From contig MU602688.1 of assembly GCA_025201865.1 (NCBI GenBank), forward strand, positions 9,409-73,408: a DNA stretch of 64,000 nt. Direction: 5' to 3'. Source of the stretch: Ramicandelaber brevisporus. Its lineage: Eukaryota > Kickxellomycota > Ramicandelaberales > Ramicandelaberaceae. Below the pieces are notes generated by a model. It ran no database searches, was not told where the DNA came from, and worked only from the letters and a program-made list of their open reading frames with translations. This document shows, in pieces, positions 1-12,963 of the stretch. The position numbers were made by a program, and so were the translations under genes. The number at the start of each line of letters is the position of its first letter. Position 1 is the first letter of the stretch.

Positions 1-1
1 A

Positions 2-2153
2 ACTTTGTATGAGATTGATGTTGGCGATGGACATGTTCTAAGCGAACGAGCGTTGTCTGGTATACTCCGTGGTGATATTGTGAATGTTGATGACGGTGCT
101 TTTGTTCGACTTGAATTCAAGTATGGCCGCTTTGAGGAGATTATTCGAGTTGATATTGTGGTGTTACAACAGTGCTCCGAGTCTGTCAACCAACTGCCCG
201 CTCTGCTGCCACCAGCTCTTTCACCTGACAAGATTGATCAGTTGCGTCAATTATTATCCGATGACAAGAAATCAATCACAGCAGCTGCTCAGGCATTTGA
301 GACCATTCTGCAGCCAGCAGTTGGTTCTAACTGGGCACGTGGCTGGGCACAAGAGGTGCTCAAACAAGGCCGCTGTCTGAAATGTTCATGGACTGGCTTT
401 CTTGAGGGCAGTGACGCTAATGTACAGTCTGTGGAACCAAAGTGTCCATTATGTGGTGGTGGGTTCTTGGTTGAATTTTATGGCTCTGAAGATCAATCTA
501 ATGCTAACACTGGAGCAGCAACTGGTAGTGGCGACAGCGGGTTAACCGGCTTGGTTCAGGGCATTGCTGGGTCAGTTTCATCTGTGGCTGCAGCTGCTGG
601 TGTGGATAAAGCCAAATCAGTATTGGTTGACTCATGGCTGACGCCTCTGACTCGTCAAGCATCCAAGTTGACTGCAACCACCAGCAAGCAACCAACTATC
701 CAGAGTGTGCTCCCCACTGCTGCAACTGGCCGAAAGCGCTCAAACTCCACTTCGATCTCACATTCACTGCCCTCGTCAATGACATCTACATCCGGTATGC
801 CATCAACTGGTACGGCGTCAGCGAATCGACTAGGCACAGTGCGAGAGTCTGCAATTGAACGACGCAAGCGTTCATTCCGTTCTCGAGTTTTCAGCAGTGA
901 TATGAGCGAAAATGCATCGGATTCGACTGGCTCTTCTCGCGATGACGTCGTGAGTATGCTTCGTCGATTAAGGTCAACCTCAGCATCTGCGGTGGCACCA
1001 CAGGTTGAGGATATCAATAGCGAAGCTTCGGAGGAATTGACTGTACGCATCCATCAACAGCTGAACAAGATCCCATTCGCATTCACCGAGCATCTGCCGC
1101 CGTTCCAACTACCCAACAATGCACTGCGCTTGTTCATCAGTCTGTTTGTATTCTCTGAAGATGCCCACACTCCCACAACAGCATCACCACAGTCAGTGCC
1201 TGCTCCTTCAGCGTCTGCAAATGACTCCAGTCACAAAGTTGTGGCAACAGAGACCGTCACTGGTGAAAAGCTGCTCAGCTGGATTCCATGCAGTATCGTG
1301 ACGCAGGTTGCTCCGTTTTACCCGAGCGGTGGCACCAAGTGGAGTATGCTTGGCGGCCCTGCAACCATTCTTGAGTCGCTGCCGCCGTCTTCGTGCAAAC
1401 CTGAGCGACCCGTCTATCTTGCATTGAGTTCTCGTGCCTTTTACTTGGTTGGGCCAAAGCCTGAGCAGTTTGCAGCTTGGGGGAGATTGGCAACTCTTCG
1501 CGAGAATCGACTACAGAAGGCAGCAAGACAGCGTGTCGAGCATCAACTTCAACACCACCAGCAACAGCAGCACCAGCAACAGCAACAACTACAGCAGTCA
1601 GATGCAAAACCAAAGACGTCTGCAACAAGCCAGAAGCGTCGAGGAACCTCTCCACCACCAAAGTCACAGCTGAGTCGTCAGATTTATCCAGATGATTCTG
1701 TGGAACCAGAAACGATGCTCGCAGACGGACTGCACGAAGACGATATTGTTCGACAGATTGAGCAGCAGCCAGATGCATATTTGACGTTGATTAGTAGAAT
1801 TCCACTGAATAGTCTTGTGCGTATCGATGTTGGTTTAAATCGACAAACGCTGACTTTCCATTTTGCTACAATTCAAGCACCAACAACTCAGGCAGCATCA
1901 GCCGGAGGAACAAAGAATGATACTAGTTCTACAGCCGCTGGTTTGCCGCGATCCTCAATTACACTCTTGATCCGCGACCGACTGGTGTGCTCAGATTTGC
2001 TTGACACTTTCCTCACGCATTGCTACGAGACTGGAATCCATGTGGTTGACGGCCGTGTCAGAGTAGTGAATCACAACACGTTATGGGCCATTCACAATCT
2101 GCGCGACCACGTATTCTTACATCGTGATCAATGCAATCCTCCATCAGCTACAA

Positions 2154-2190
<37 letters not shown>

Positions 2191-3637
2191 ACGTAAGCCA
2201 TCGATTACAACATCAACCTCAGTTGACTCGGCAGCGAGTGATGACACTGATGCAGCACAGCCCGAAATTGCAGTTCGTCCACCATCGCCAGCGTCACCCA
2301 AGGAGCGTGACCGCTTTTCTCGCGTGTCTGCTGAATTGGCTTGTGCAAACAGTCAGAGCTGGTATGATCCTGCAACTGACGACGATGTTACGGTTGATTG
2401 TGTCAATTTCGACTTCCTCAAGCTGTATTATCTCGTTGGATGGCTTCGACCAAGGCAGCAAGATGACGACCACGACTTGTTCTCCCATTCGATGCTTGCT
2501 GGCAGCACTGGTTCCGCGGCCAGTCTTGCAAACGCCGGTGCGCTGGTTGGCAGCCCTGTTGTCGTTCCAATGACACTTGTTGCAACCGAGACCTTCTTCT
2601 ATCTATGCCGCGAGCGATTCGATGTTTGGCCACCTCCAGTTACTGATTTAGCAGATGTGTATCCAGCCAAGCGAGATCAAGATGAGTTGGCATTGGTCAA
2701 GTCAAGCTCGAATTTGGTAGCATTGTCTACGTCAGTAACATCAGCAGCTGCTGCACTACCACCACCACCACCACCAGCAGCAGCAACCTCAGAACCAGCA
2801 GCATCTCAACTGCAGCCAGCAAAAGAGACACCTCCAGCTAGCGAGCAGCAGCAGCAACAGCAGCAACAGCAACAACAAGGTGGATCGTCTTGGTTCCCAT
2901 GGCTTGGACTTGGTGCCACTTCGACTCAGCAGCAACAGTCCACTTCAACTCCCTCCTCTCCTCCTATCCCTATCCCTCCTCCTCTCGTCACATCAGCTCC
3001 TGACCAGGTGAAGCCATCTCAGTCGCCGCAGCAGCAGCCCCGTAAAGTATCTCTAGCTGCCAATCCTCCAACCCAACAGCAACAGCAGCACCATCGTCGC
3101 TTAGTTGCCCAGTCGATTCAGCAGTATGAGCCGCGCCATCACATTCGACCGGTTGCTTCTCTCCTTGCTGTACATCGCGTTGACTTTACAGGTGGCGTTG
3201 ACCTCTCCAGCACTGTTCTTTCGTTGGATGGCGGCGATCCGTCTCTGTCATCCACCACAACTGCCTCTTCCCTCAGCTCTCCATCGACAACCACATCAGC
3301 AGCAGCCTCCAAGGCAGCAGTCAGCACCAGCACCGCCACGTCAAAGTCCGCTGATATAGCAACGAAGCCATCGAAGCCATCGAAAGACGCTAGTTCCGAT
3401 ATTTTCAAGACTCATCCATTGCCGGCTCACCATCTAGCGAGCGAGTGTGCCACTGCTGCAGGATGGAGATATATGGTTCAGCTTGTGTTTGAAAATACTG
3501 GACCAGCGCCGTCATCTTGGGAAGTATTCTTTACAACGACAAGTAGCTGCGATGAGTTTATTGCTGGATTAAAGGCATGCATTGGGTCGGATGCTGTAGC
3601 CAAAACTCTCTTTACCTCCTCTAAATCGACTCTCTAA
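2..3637 (+). CDS. Large tract-rich protein with C4 zinc motif and PH-like segments, 5' partial
   Basis: The frame is already open at the window edge and has no ATG at its left end, so the N-terminus lies outside; about 1,210 residues are visible. Near visible residues 120-160 there is a CLKC...CPLC pair that looks like a four-Cys zinc ribbon. Scattered ordered blocks (around 'YLALSSRAFYLVG' and 'LVRIDVGLNRQTLTF', and near the C-terminus) have the beta-strand pattern of PH-like domains. They are separated by polyQ, polyP and Ser/Thr-rich linkers. One possible family is the fungal leucine-rich-repeat/PH proteins related to the LKB1-interacting protein STK11IP, whose LRRs would then be upstream of the window. 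I hold that only weakly. An AATAAA lies at 3715-3720, 78 bp after the TAA stop. The gene converges on the YAK1-type gene with 131 bp between the two reading frames. Confidence 0.75.
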
Positions 3638-3768
3638 ACACATTTCATTTAATTACTAGTTATAGTTAAGTCTCTTCGTCTATACAACTCCATTAAATCG
3701 CTCACTCAAATCAGAATAAAGTAATGTTAAAAATAAAAAGAGAAAAGTTGTTGCAGAGTGTGCCATAC

Positions 3769-6700
3769 TTAATGTCTCGCACTAAACACATCGAGAACGC
3801 TGGATCGCTTGCTGCCACTCACCTGAGATGCACTTGCACTATGTCCACCATGTCCTTTGTACCGATTGATGGTACCAAAATGAGTTGGCTGAGTAGACAC
3901 AGAAACCGTCGAAGGAATGCTAACAAACTGCGGCGGCTGTGGTGGCGGCGGCGGCGGAGGCGGCTGGTGATGATGAGCTGCGTTTGCAGGCACTGGCGGC
4001 AGTGGAGGTGGCATTGGAGACTGCTGCTGCTGATGCTGCTGCTGCTGATGGTGCTGCTGTGATGCCACTGGAGGCGGAGGAGGTCTAACAAAATAATTGT
4101 GGTCTCTGTCATAGTTTGCATCTGTAACAACTGACACTTCATAGTTTGTGTTGAACTCGCCTGGCCGCTGATACAATGGAAGTGCCAAACCGTCTCTGCC
4201 GCCCAGCTTGCGTGAGGCAGGAATCGTTGGGAACGCCATCTGATGATCTGTAATCAAATCAATGGCAGCATCATTGTGGTGATTATGCTGATATTCGTCG
4301 TCGATTTGAATGCCGCCGTTTCTAACCAAACCGTAGTCATCGTCATCGGCTTCATCATCTGCATCGTCTGCAGGATCAACCACAGAGAGCGGTCGCTGCC
4401 GAACATGAACCGTGCTGCCACTGCCACTGCCACTGCTGCCGTCAACGATAAACGAGGATGGACGTGAGCCGTATTCACTGCTACCAGAAGCAGGCTGAGG
4501 TTGGTGATGGTGGTGGTGATGGTGGCGTCTCATCGAAGACAGCCTTTGATGGCCAGAGCCGGAGCCAGAAGAGTTGAGACGGGAAGATGCCGAGTCAGCA
4601 ACAAGGCCGGGTGTAAACACTTCGGGCGATGCATATGGATTGGTTGCATAAGTGGTGGATGTTCTCGCCATTGGTGATGCTGCTGAGGTAGCTGCTGTAG
4701 CTGCAACTGAAGAAGAGGTGACAGAGTAGTGGCTGGATGGTCTCACTGTAGATGATCGATTGCTTGGGTTTGGAGCTGGAGTCTGCGGCTGAGATATTGG
4801 CGAATATGCAGCCGATGGAGTGCCATAGCGATCACCTACCGATGCCAGACTACTGTTGGACTGCTGTTGATGCACACTGGATGTTCGCTCAGCCATGAGA
4901 GGAGATCTGATGTCAGCCTGCGGAGTGTATCGTAATCTCTGATAGTGAGAAGAGTGATATCCGTCAGGCAAGATACCGAGGCCATCTTCTGTTGATGCTG
5001 ATCGCGTGCCATTCAGAGCCACAGGAGCAGCCAATGGGTCATGGACAACAGCACTTTCCGGCACAAACGAGCCACCAGATGCAATGGGATCTCTAACGTG
5101 TATACTGCGGCCGCGGCGAGACCGCTGGGTGCGATCCAAGCCGACCGAGCTCACACTCGTCATTGAAGAGGAAGCTGCAATCAAATTTTCAGGGAGCTGA
5201 TAGGGACTCGAGATGGAGTCACTCACAAACGAACCACTGCCTGTTGTGCTACCGTGGCTATGATTGCTGCCATACGAAGGCGTTAATCCAACTGGAACTC
5301 CACCAAGAACCGACTCTCCTCCCGAACTGTGCAAGCTAGAGTTTGTTGGATAGCGCTGTGAGTGATTCATCTGAGGGAAATGCTGAGTAACGGGTCGCTC
5401 CATCATCACACTGCCAGGCGCTGAAGACTGGTACTGTTGCTGTTGATGAGTACTGCGCATGCTGCTACTGCGAGACATTGGTCCAGCTAATCTCAGTCCA
5501 GCGGGACTGTTGACAACCGAAGAGGCAGTAGCATAAGACTGGTACTGTTGCTGTTGATGAGTACTGCGCATGCTGCTACTGCGAGACATTGGTCCAGCTA
5601 ATCTCAGTCCAGCGGGACTGTTGACAACCGAAGAGGCAGTACTAACATTGGTTGATGACACATTTGAGAAGCTACCGAGAATACTACCGCTGTTCGACGA
5701 TCGTCTCGAACCGTTGTTGTCATCAAAAACAGCGCTCGCCAGCAAGTTAGGGAACTGTTTTCCAGACGCAGTGACAGTGGCGACCACAGGCGCATTGCCG
5801 CTATTGGGCGGAAGCAACGAGTCAGTCGGTGTAGACAGAGCAGAGTCGCTATCAAGCAAACCGCTGACCAGGCTAGACATGCGGCCAGGAGTATTGTGGC
5901 CAATCAACCCATACAGCGACGGCTGGCGAGAAGGCACTTGAGAGTGTTCTTGCTGATGAGTCGGCGGTGGTGGCACAGGCGGCGGTCCAAACGATGCAAA
6001 CAAGTCCGCCATGCCCGCACTGTGTCCGTCTCTAGAGTGAATGTCATGGACCATTGGCTGCGAATCAAGAACTGGCAGCGCATGAAGGAAGTCGTCATCG
6101 CCGAGAGATGGATGCTGTGCAGGCGGCAGAGCAGGCAGCGGCCGCTGTGCCCTGCTGTCTGGCGTAGTATCAAATGCAGGCCGAGTTGGTGAGATTGTGT
6201 TGTGTATAGTGACAGACACCATGGCTGCAGATGACTTTGTGCTACTCACACTCGGCGGACTACTGGGGCGACTGCTGGCTGGAGAAAGCCGCTGGGAAGG
6301 CGTGAAGTAGCCATCTTGGGTGACTGCACTCGATGTAGACACATTAGACACTGTTGATTGATGCGAAGTCGCCAAATGAGCAGCAGTAGACTCAGTTCGA
6401 CCAACCACAGCCGGCAGCTCAGCATCACCTGCTTTATGCTGCTCCAATAGAGAAGATGATGGCACAGTCAGTCGAGAAGCATTCTGGGGAGCTGCTGGAG
6501 CTGCTTGAGGTGACTGTGGTGCAGCTGGAGCTGGAGCTGAAGCTGGAGCTGGAGGTGTCAATGGAGTTGGAGATGGCTGAGTACGTTGCGTATGAACACT
6601 GTGAGTATCGATATCACTCGCAACCATACTGCCGTCACTAACTGAATGCCGTTTCTGCCGCTTCTGCTGGTGCTGTGTGTGATAAGACATGTCAGCCAAA

Positions 6701-9700
6701 TCGCTGGATGAGCCCAGTTCACTTCCACTGTGGTCATGTGAGAAATGAGAGCCAGTGACATTAAGCTGAGAGCCAAAATCAGCACTGAGACGATTCATTT
6801 GGACTTCTTCCATCTCTTCATTATTATCGCCATCATCGCCGTCATCGTCATCATCAATATAGTGAGTCTCAATACCAACTGGTACGTGCAATCTCATTTG
6901 ATCCTGTTCGTCATCGTCGTCATCATCAACACTACCATCATCATCGTCATCGCTCATATCAGAATCAGAGGGCATATCATCACTAACACCATCATCACCG
7001 CCGTCATCATCATCATACTGAGACTGCACATCTGATCTGTACTGGCCATCATTGTCACTCTCATCCTCATAATAGCTGTGAGATGCATTCGAAGTCATGT
7101 CAAAGTCATCTTCGCCTGATTGCTGTTGATTAGACTCGCCAGTCCCAGGTCGCGGCGGTACAGGCGGAGGAGGCAAAGGAGGCGGATGTTGTTGAGCATT
7201 ATCGAGTCGACGAGTGTTCGTGCTGGTTGGCATTGCGGGAGTTGAGGCTGCAGTAGAGTCGATGTACAATGTAGGTGGGACTGATGGGGGTGGAGGAACA
7301 GGAGGAGGGAACGTTTGCACCATCTCCATGGACGATGCAGCTGACTGTGGATGTGGCGGTGGCGGAGGAGGAGGCACAGGCGGGGCAGGCTCAACTTGCT
7401 GCTGAAGTGGCTGAGGTGGCAGCGGAGGAGGAGGCGGAGGAGGAGGGAGAGATGCTGGCTGTTGCTGCTGAAGCTGGATACTGGGAGGCGCAATGTACGT
7501 AGCAGGCGTGGATGTCTCTGTAGGTGCAATAACAGTGTTGGTTGTGGTTACAGAGTAGATTGATGGAGCTTGCTGCTGTGCTTGCATGTGAGCTTGAACT
7601 TGAGCCTGTTGAACTTGAGCCTGAACCTGAGCCTGTTGAAGCTGGTGCTGCTGCTGAAGGTACTGTTGGTATTGAAGCTGTTGCTGCTGAATGGCCAGCT
7701 GAGCAGCATCTTGTCTTTGTAGAGCTGACAATGCATCCATGGCAGCCTCAGCATTCGCAGCAATGTTGGCCTCAGCTTCTGCGGCAGCTCTCGCCTCTGT
7801 ATTCAATGGAGTTTCCTGTCCAATCTCTCTCTTCTGGTCATTTAACTCGGCTGCTTGCTGTCTGTGTAAATGCTGCAACTCATAGTGATGACTCATATAA
7901 TTAGCCAATCTTTCTAATCTTCTGTTTTCATCAATCCAGCCCATGCGTGACAGTTCCTCTGCACTTTGCCGAGTTGTTGGCTGAGTGAACAGCTGATCGG
8001 TGGAGAATGGGTGGTTGAGAGCTTGTCTTGGAGTAGCCCGATCGCGAGGATCCATCTGGAGCAGCCAGTATAAGAAATCAATAACCACAATTCGTTCATA
8101 GGCTTTATGCAGTGTACTGAAGCTGCGCAGAATTTGATGGAGATGTAGATGCTGAGTATTTTGTGGGTTCTGCTGTAGTTCAATCAGCGCACGCTCAAAT
8201 GCAGTCAACATGGCATCCATTCCGCTAAAGCTCGGGAATGGAACTGGCCTGGCCAGCCATATCATATCTCCCAGCGTGTCTCCCTCCACATACTTTTTCG
8301 TTGCCTGAGGGACTGTTGTGTTGTTAACCTGTGCATACATTTCACGTGACATTAATTCGTAGCTGCGGCGAGGCAACTGATGAGCTTGCTGATACTGATG
8401 CTGTTCAAACAGATTCTGGCCACGCGTTCCTGCCTCAACCATAGTTGACGGGGGAACTCTAAGGGCCTGCACAATGCGAGCCACCTGATCATACTCACTT
8501 GCACCAGGGAATACAGGTAAGCCAATAACAAGCTCGGCTACGATACAGCCTAGCGACCACATGTCAATGGACGCAGTGTATGTGCAACCCAGTAGCACTT
8601 CGGGTGATCTGTAGAATCTGGACTGGATATAGGTATAAGTGGGTCTCGATGCGTCGCATGCTGATCCAAAATCAATAACTTTAATTCTCGATGAGAATCT
8701 ATCAACAACCATGCAATTCTCAGGCTTTAAATCGCAGTGAATGTAGCCAGCTGTGTGCAGTGCATCCAAGCACTTCAATATTTGGTTGGATATAACACGC
8801 ACGGTTGTAGCCGACACTCCTCTGAACTCATTCTGTTTGAGAACATCATACAAATTGATAGCCAGCAATTCAAACACAATAAACAAGTGATCACGCCACA
8901 CAAAGTGCCTCAGCAATCGAGTCATGTTGTATTCATCTGGATCATACATGTTCTTTACATGCGACAATATCATAACTTCATGCATTGACTGTCGATAATA
9001 AGCTTCTTGATTCTTAATCACCTTAACGGCAACAATCTGTCCATGAGGCGACAATAAATCCTCGCATTTTACAACTTGTCCAAATGTACCAGCGCCTAAT
9101 GACTCAATGATTTTGTATTTTCCAGTTCGATGATCTTCTCCCAAAATATCATTAATATATAAAATATAGTCTCCATTTTCATTATCATTTCCATTGTTGC
9201 CAGCACCTTTGCTTGGCTTTGTTAATGCACGACGTGGAGCACTATCTTGCTTGTATCCATAGTTTGGATCACACACTCTGAAGAAATCAAGCAACTTTGT
9301 AGTCATTGTCGGAAGAGGCGGTCTTCGTGGAGTGATTAGCCTAGACTCAGTTGGATGTGCACCATTGCCGTTACCATTGCCACTGAGATGTTGATTCTGG
9401 TGAGTTTGATTCTGGTTCTGCTGTTGATTAGCCAATTGTAATTGCTGCTGTTGCTGCATTTCAATCAACTTTGTTTCATCAATCTGAGGAATTCCACCCA
9501 ATAACTGCTCAATAAATTGATTGTGATTCTGAGGTTGGTTTCTCCTCCTAAATGAATCCAGTTCTGCTCTGATATTGGCATTGCTGACAGCTTGGCGTGC
9601 TGCAATTTCTGCTGGATTTTCACCATCATAGTATGCATATTGTCCAGCCAGCAGTGCAAGCGGCATATCCGATGCAGTATCTGCAGGCATAACCATTGAC

Positions 9701-10783
9701 TGTGCATAATATGGTGCTGGAAGTGCAGCCATTGCTGCCTGAACACGCTGCTGTTGCTGCTGCTGTTGTTGTTGTTGTTGTTGCGCATGTGCCTGAGCTT
9801 GAGCCTGAACTTGCTGCTGTGCTTGTTGATATGCAGCCAATTGAGCCTGAGCCTGAGCCTGGGCTTGAGCGTGCTGTTGCTGTTGTTGCTGAAGAGTCAT
9901 AACATAGAGAGAGGGTCTGGTTGCAGATTGTGATTGGTTACTTGGAACCTGAGTGGCACTGTTAGAGTTATTTGCTAGACTGATTGTACTAGAATACGGC
10001 GCAGCTTGATTGCTATACAATCTCGAAGGAGACAATGGCTGAGCAGTTTGAATTTGACCAATATCAATCTGTTGCTGCTGATGTTGCTGCTGTTGCTGCT
10101 GTTGTTGAATGAGAGGCTGCCTCATTCTAGGCGATCCAAGAGTATTTGACCAGTTTGAGCCAATAGAAGTTGATGGAGAAACAAATGACGATGATGAATC
10201 AGCTGCTCCAATATTAACACCGCTAGCCGTAGTTGTTGCTGTAATTTGTAATAGTTGAGACAAATGGGGAGATCCATCAGATACTTTGCGTAGTTGTTGC
10301 TGCTGCTGCTGATACTGTTGCTGCTGAAGTTGCAATTGCTGTAATTGTTGGCTTGAAGCAAGCATGGCTTGCATATCTGGATGTAAAATAGATGACGACT
10401 GTAACGCTGCTTGCTGTTGTTGTTGTTGTTGCTGTTGTTGCTGTTGCTGTTGATGAAGCTGAGCTTGTTGTTGTTGAAGCTGAGCAGCTCTGGCAGACAG
10501 TAGTAGCGAATCAATCGGCTGACTCGCTAACCTCGCATGTTGTTGCTGCTGCTGCTGTTGTTGCTGTTGCTGTTGTTGATAAGCTCCGAGTGTTCCTTGA
10601 AGTGATGTCAGCATATGCATATTGGAAGTCGTAGTAGATGACAACAACTGCTGCTGTTGATTATTATTAAATGACAACCTATCTGGGCTTGTCAATGACG
10701 TCCCTGCTGCTATCGCTCCAATTTGACCATTGATTGGCACCGAAAGTGAAGTAGCTGCTGTTGCCGCTGCCATCGCTGCCGCG

Positions 10784-10818
<35 letters not shown>

Positions 10819-11190
10819 GTGAGCTTGGGCCTGCATAATCGAACTCTGTTGTTGTTGTTGCGGTTGCTGCGAGAGTGACGGAAGAAGCGCCAGTTGACTT
10901 TGATTGATGCTATTGTTAGCAGTAGTAGCTGCAGTTACCGACTGTTGTTGATGCTGCTGATGCAACAAGTGTTGATACTGTGCAGAGGACATCACCTGAG
11001 CCTGTTGATACTGCTGCTGCTGTTGTTGTTGAAACGCAGCCAGTGACAGAGACTGTGGCTGCTGTTGCTGTTGCTGTTGTTGCTGTTGTTGATGACTGTA
11101 GTAATCGCTACTGCCCACGGGGTCGCCACCGCTACTAGCTCGAACAGCAGATGCAAGAGACATGGACTCACTAGTTAGAAGTCTGTCCAT
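3769..11190 (-). CDS. YAK1: YAK1-type DYRK-family dual-specificity protein kinase, giant tract-rich form
   Basis: One uninterrupted frame of 2,473 aa. The longer frame to 11220 begins with TTG, so the first ATG at 11190 is chosen. The kinase domain spans roughly residues 690-1060. It has a GAGTFGQ glycine loop at 699, AVK lysine K723, HCDLKPEN with catalytic D820, DFG D840, and the DYRK activation-loop 'YTYIQSRFYRSPE' whose second Tyr is about 854. This pattern is YAK1 class: nutrient-regulated, PKA-antagonised growth and stress kinases that autophosphorylate on that Tyr. The rest is low complexity: polyQ and QA repeats before the kinase, and polyP, an Asp-rich block (about 6790-7080), Ser-rich and polyHis stretches after it. 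Yeast Yak1 is about 800 aa, so this one is roughly three times longer. It contains an exact internal duplication (see the repeat entry). The kinase identity is firm. Function of the tails is unknown. Confidence 0.93.
5424..5641. repeat. Exact in-frame tandem duplication within YAK1 tail
   Basis: Bases 5424-5530 and 5535-5641 are identical over 107 bp, with a period of 111 bp (37 codons). The duplication therefore keeps the frame and doubles a Ser/Arg-rich segment around residues 1851-1923 of the kinase tail, including 'GPMSRSSSMRST'. Third-codon positions are also identical, which points to a recent event or an assembly duplication. Confidence 0.95.
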
Positions 11191-12963
11191 CGCAAGAAGC
11201 GCACTCCCCTCGTCAGACAAAGAACGCGGTCCACAGTGCTGCTGCTGCTGTTGCTGCTGCCGCCGCTGCTGTTAGATTTGTGAAAGTAAGAAAGAAAGAG
11301 AGAGCGAGAGCTGTGCCGATGAAAGGAAGAAAGAGAACGGGGCTGTTGGGCTAGACCAGACTATAGAGTTTGACAGCGTATAAAGAGGCAGATCTCTGTC
11401 TTCAGGAATAGCACACACACACACGAACTGAACTGAGCTGGAACCTCGAGAGTTTGCTGAGAGAGGAAGAGGGTTTGACGTTGACTTTGACTTCGACGTT
11501 GACTTTGGCTTTGGCTTTGGCTTGATGGCCGTCGCTGCTGGCAAGGACTACTGCTATCGTGAATGAAAGAAAGTAAGAAAGTAAGAAAGAAAGAAAAACA
11601 GAGGAAGATTGTGAAGATTATGAAAGGCTGCTTTTGGAAAAGTGCCAAAGAAAACAAACTTTTGGAGTAAGCAAAGCAAAGCAAGCAAAGCAAACAAGCG
11701 CGTGCAAGGCAGGATACACACACTGGGTCAGAGACAATCAAAAGACAGCCAGAGACCAGCAGAGACCAGCAGAAACAAACAGAAGCAAACAAACGCAAAC
11801 AGGGACAGGCAGAGACTGAGGAATAAAACGCCTCGAGGTACGTCAGCTGCGGGACGAGTGTTGAGTGAATGAATGGGAAGAAAAGGGAAGAAGGAGTGGG
11901 TAGTATGCAACTCACGCAGGCGCGTTTGGCAACTGAATGAGGATCGAGTATCGACCTGTCAAATGATGCAAATAGTCAGCGAAAATGAAGCAGACGTTCA
12001 CCAAAAGCTGGAGATGGCTGATTCCTGATTCCTGAACAAGAAAAAAGAGGCTGATCTTCTTACTTCTTCCTACCTCTTCCTACTTCCCGCTTCCTACTTC
12101 TTCCTACTTCTTCTTTCTTTCTTTTCTTTCTTTATTTGCGTCAACGCGTTGAATGGATGAATGAATGAACACAACGCGAATCGACCCCTGCTCGCTTCTT
12201 TTTTTGTTGTTGTTGCCAAGGGTGCCCGCATGGCCGTCCGCTCGACTCCATTTGACCACGTCCAATGTCATTCGCTCTGCCTTCCTGACCATCGTAGCCG
12301 AAACGTCATACGTTACATCCCCCCACGTTTTCCTCTTCTATTTTTATACCCACTCACTGCTCATCCCGCTCGTTCACACACACAGATTTTGCTGCTGCTG
12401 TTGCCGCCAATACCAGTACGACTACCAGACTCGTTCCGCTCACTGCGCCTTCGCAGCCAACAGGTACAAGCTCGAGGGCTGAGCAACCTGTATTTAAAAA
12501 GGACAGTGGCCTGCCTGTTCCTTTTTTCCCATCCATTTTCTCGCTTTGCACACTGCCAAACACACCTCCTTTGCTCGCTCGCTTGCTTGCTTGCTTCCTT
12601 GTTCTCTTTCTTCCGCCGCTCGAGTTTGTTTGCCCATTTCCCCCTGTCTGCTTATCTGGCTGTCTGACTGTCTGATTGCTCGCTTGCTTGCTTGACTGCT
12701 TGATATTTGAGCGCTTGACGACAAGCTTACTGGGCAGCGACTGTCTTCCGCTTCTTCCTCTCTTCCACACTTGTTCATCTCCCCCTTCCTCTTCGCTCGA
12801 GCGTAATCTGTTTCTTACGTACAGTCTTCTCTAGCCTTCTATTCCTCTACTCTACTCTTCTGTTACCGACGTCCCTATCCCCTGCTTGCTGAGCAAGAGC
12901 ACTCTCTATCCTCTCTCTCCCTAGCTTTCTCCCCTTCTCGCGCACGCGTGTGCTTTGTTATCG
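11191..12963. promoter_or_regulatory. 1.8-kb divergent upstream region, YAK1 / subtilase
   Basis: No convincing coding sequence. The left end holds a CTG/CTT-rich stretch (about 11239-11273) that continues the polyQ-type composition. Next come purine-rich sequence on the plus strand (11280-11900), then long pyrimidine-rich sequence up to the subtilase ATG. ACGCGT hexamers occur at 12144 and 12944. Its length suggests long leaders or complex promoters. No TATA box or intron boundary could be assigned with confidence. Confidence 0.5.
11474..11523. repeat. Imperfect 6-bp minisatellite (TTTGRC)
   Basis: A run of imperfect TTTGAC/GTTGAC/TTTGGC hexamers lies in the YAK1 upstream region. It gives Lys-Pro/Lys-Ser repeats if read on the minus strand. 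I treat it as non-coding. Confidence 0.7.

Noticed and set aside
3826-3840. CAGGTGAGT on the minus strand near the YAK1 C-terminus, a perfect 5' splice consensus
   Set aside because: The frame stays open and ends normally at 3769; an intron would have to extend into the convergent neighbour's 3' end, and no good acceptor was visible.
9000-11190. CRISPR-like or satellite array suggested by dense CTG/TTG repeats
   Set aside because: These are codon-mixed Gln tracts inside the open YAK1 frame, with no constant spacer-repeat structure.
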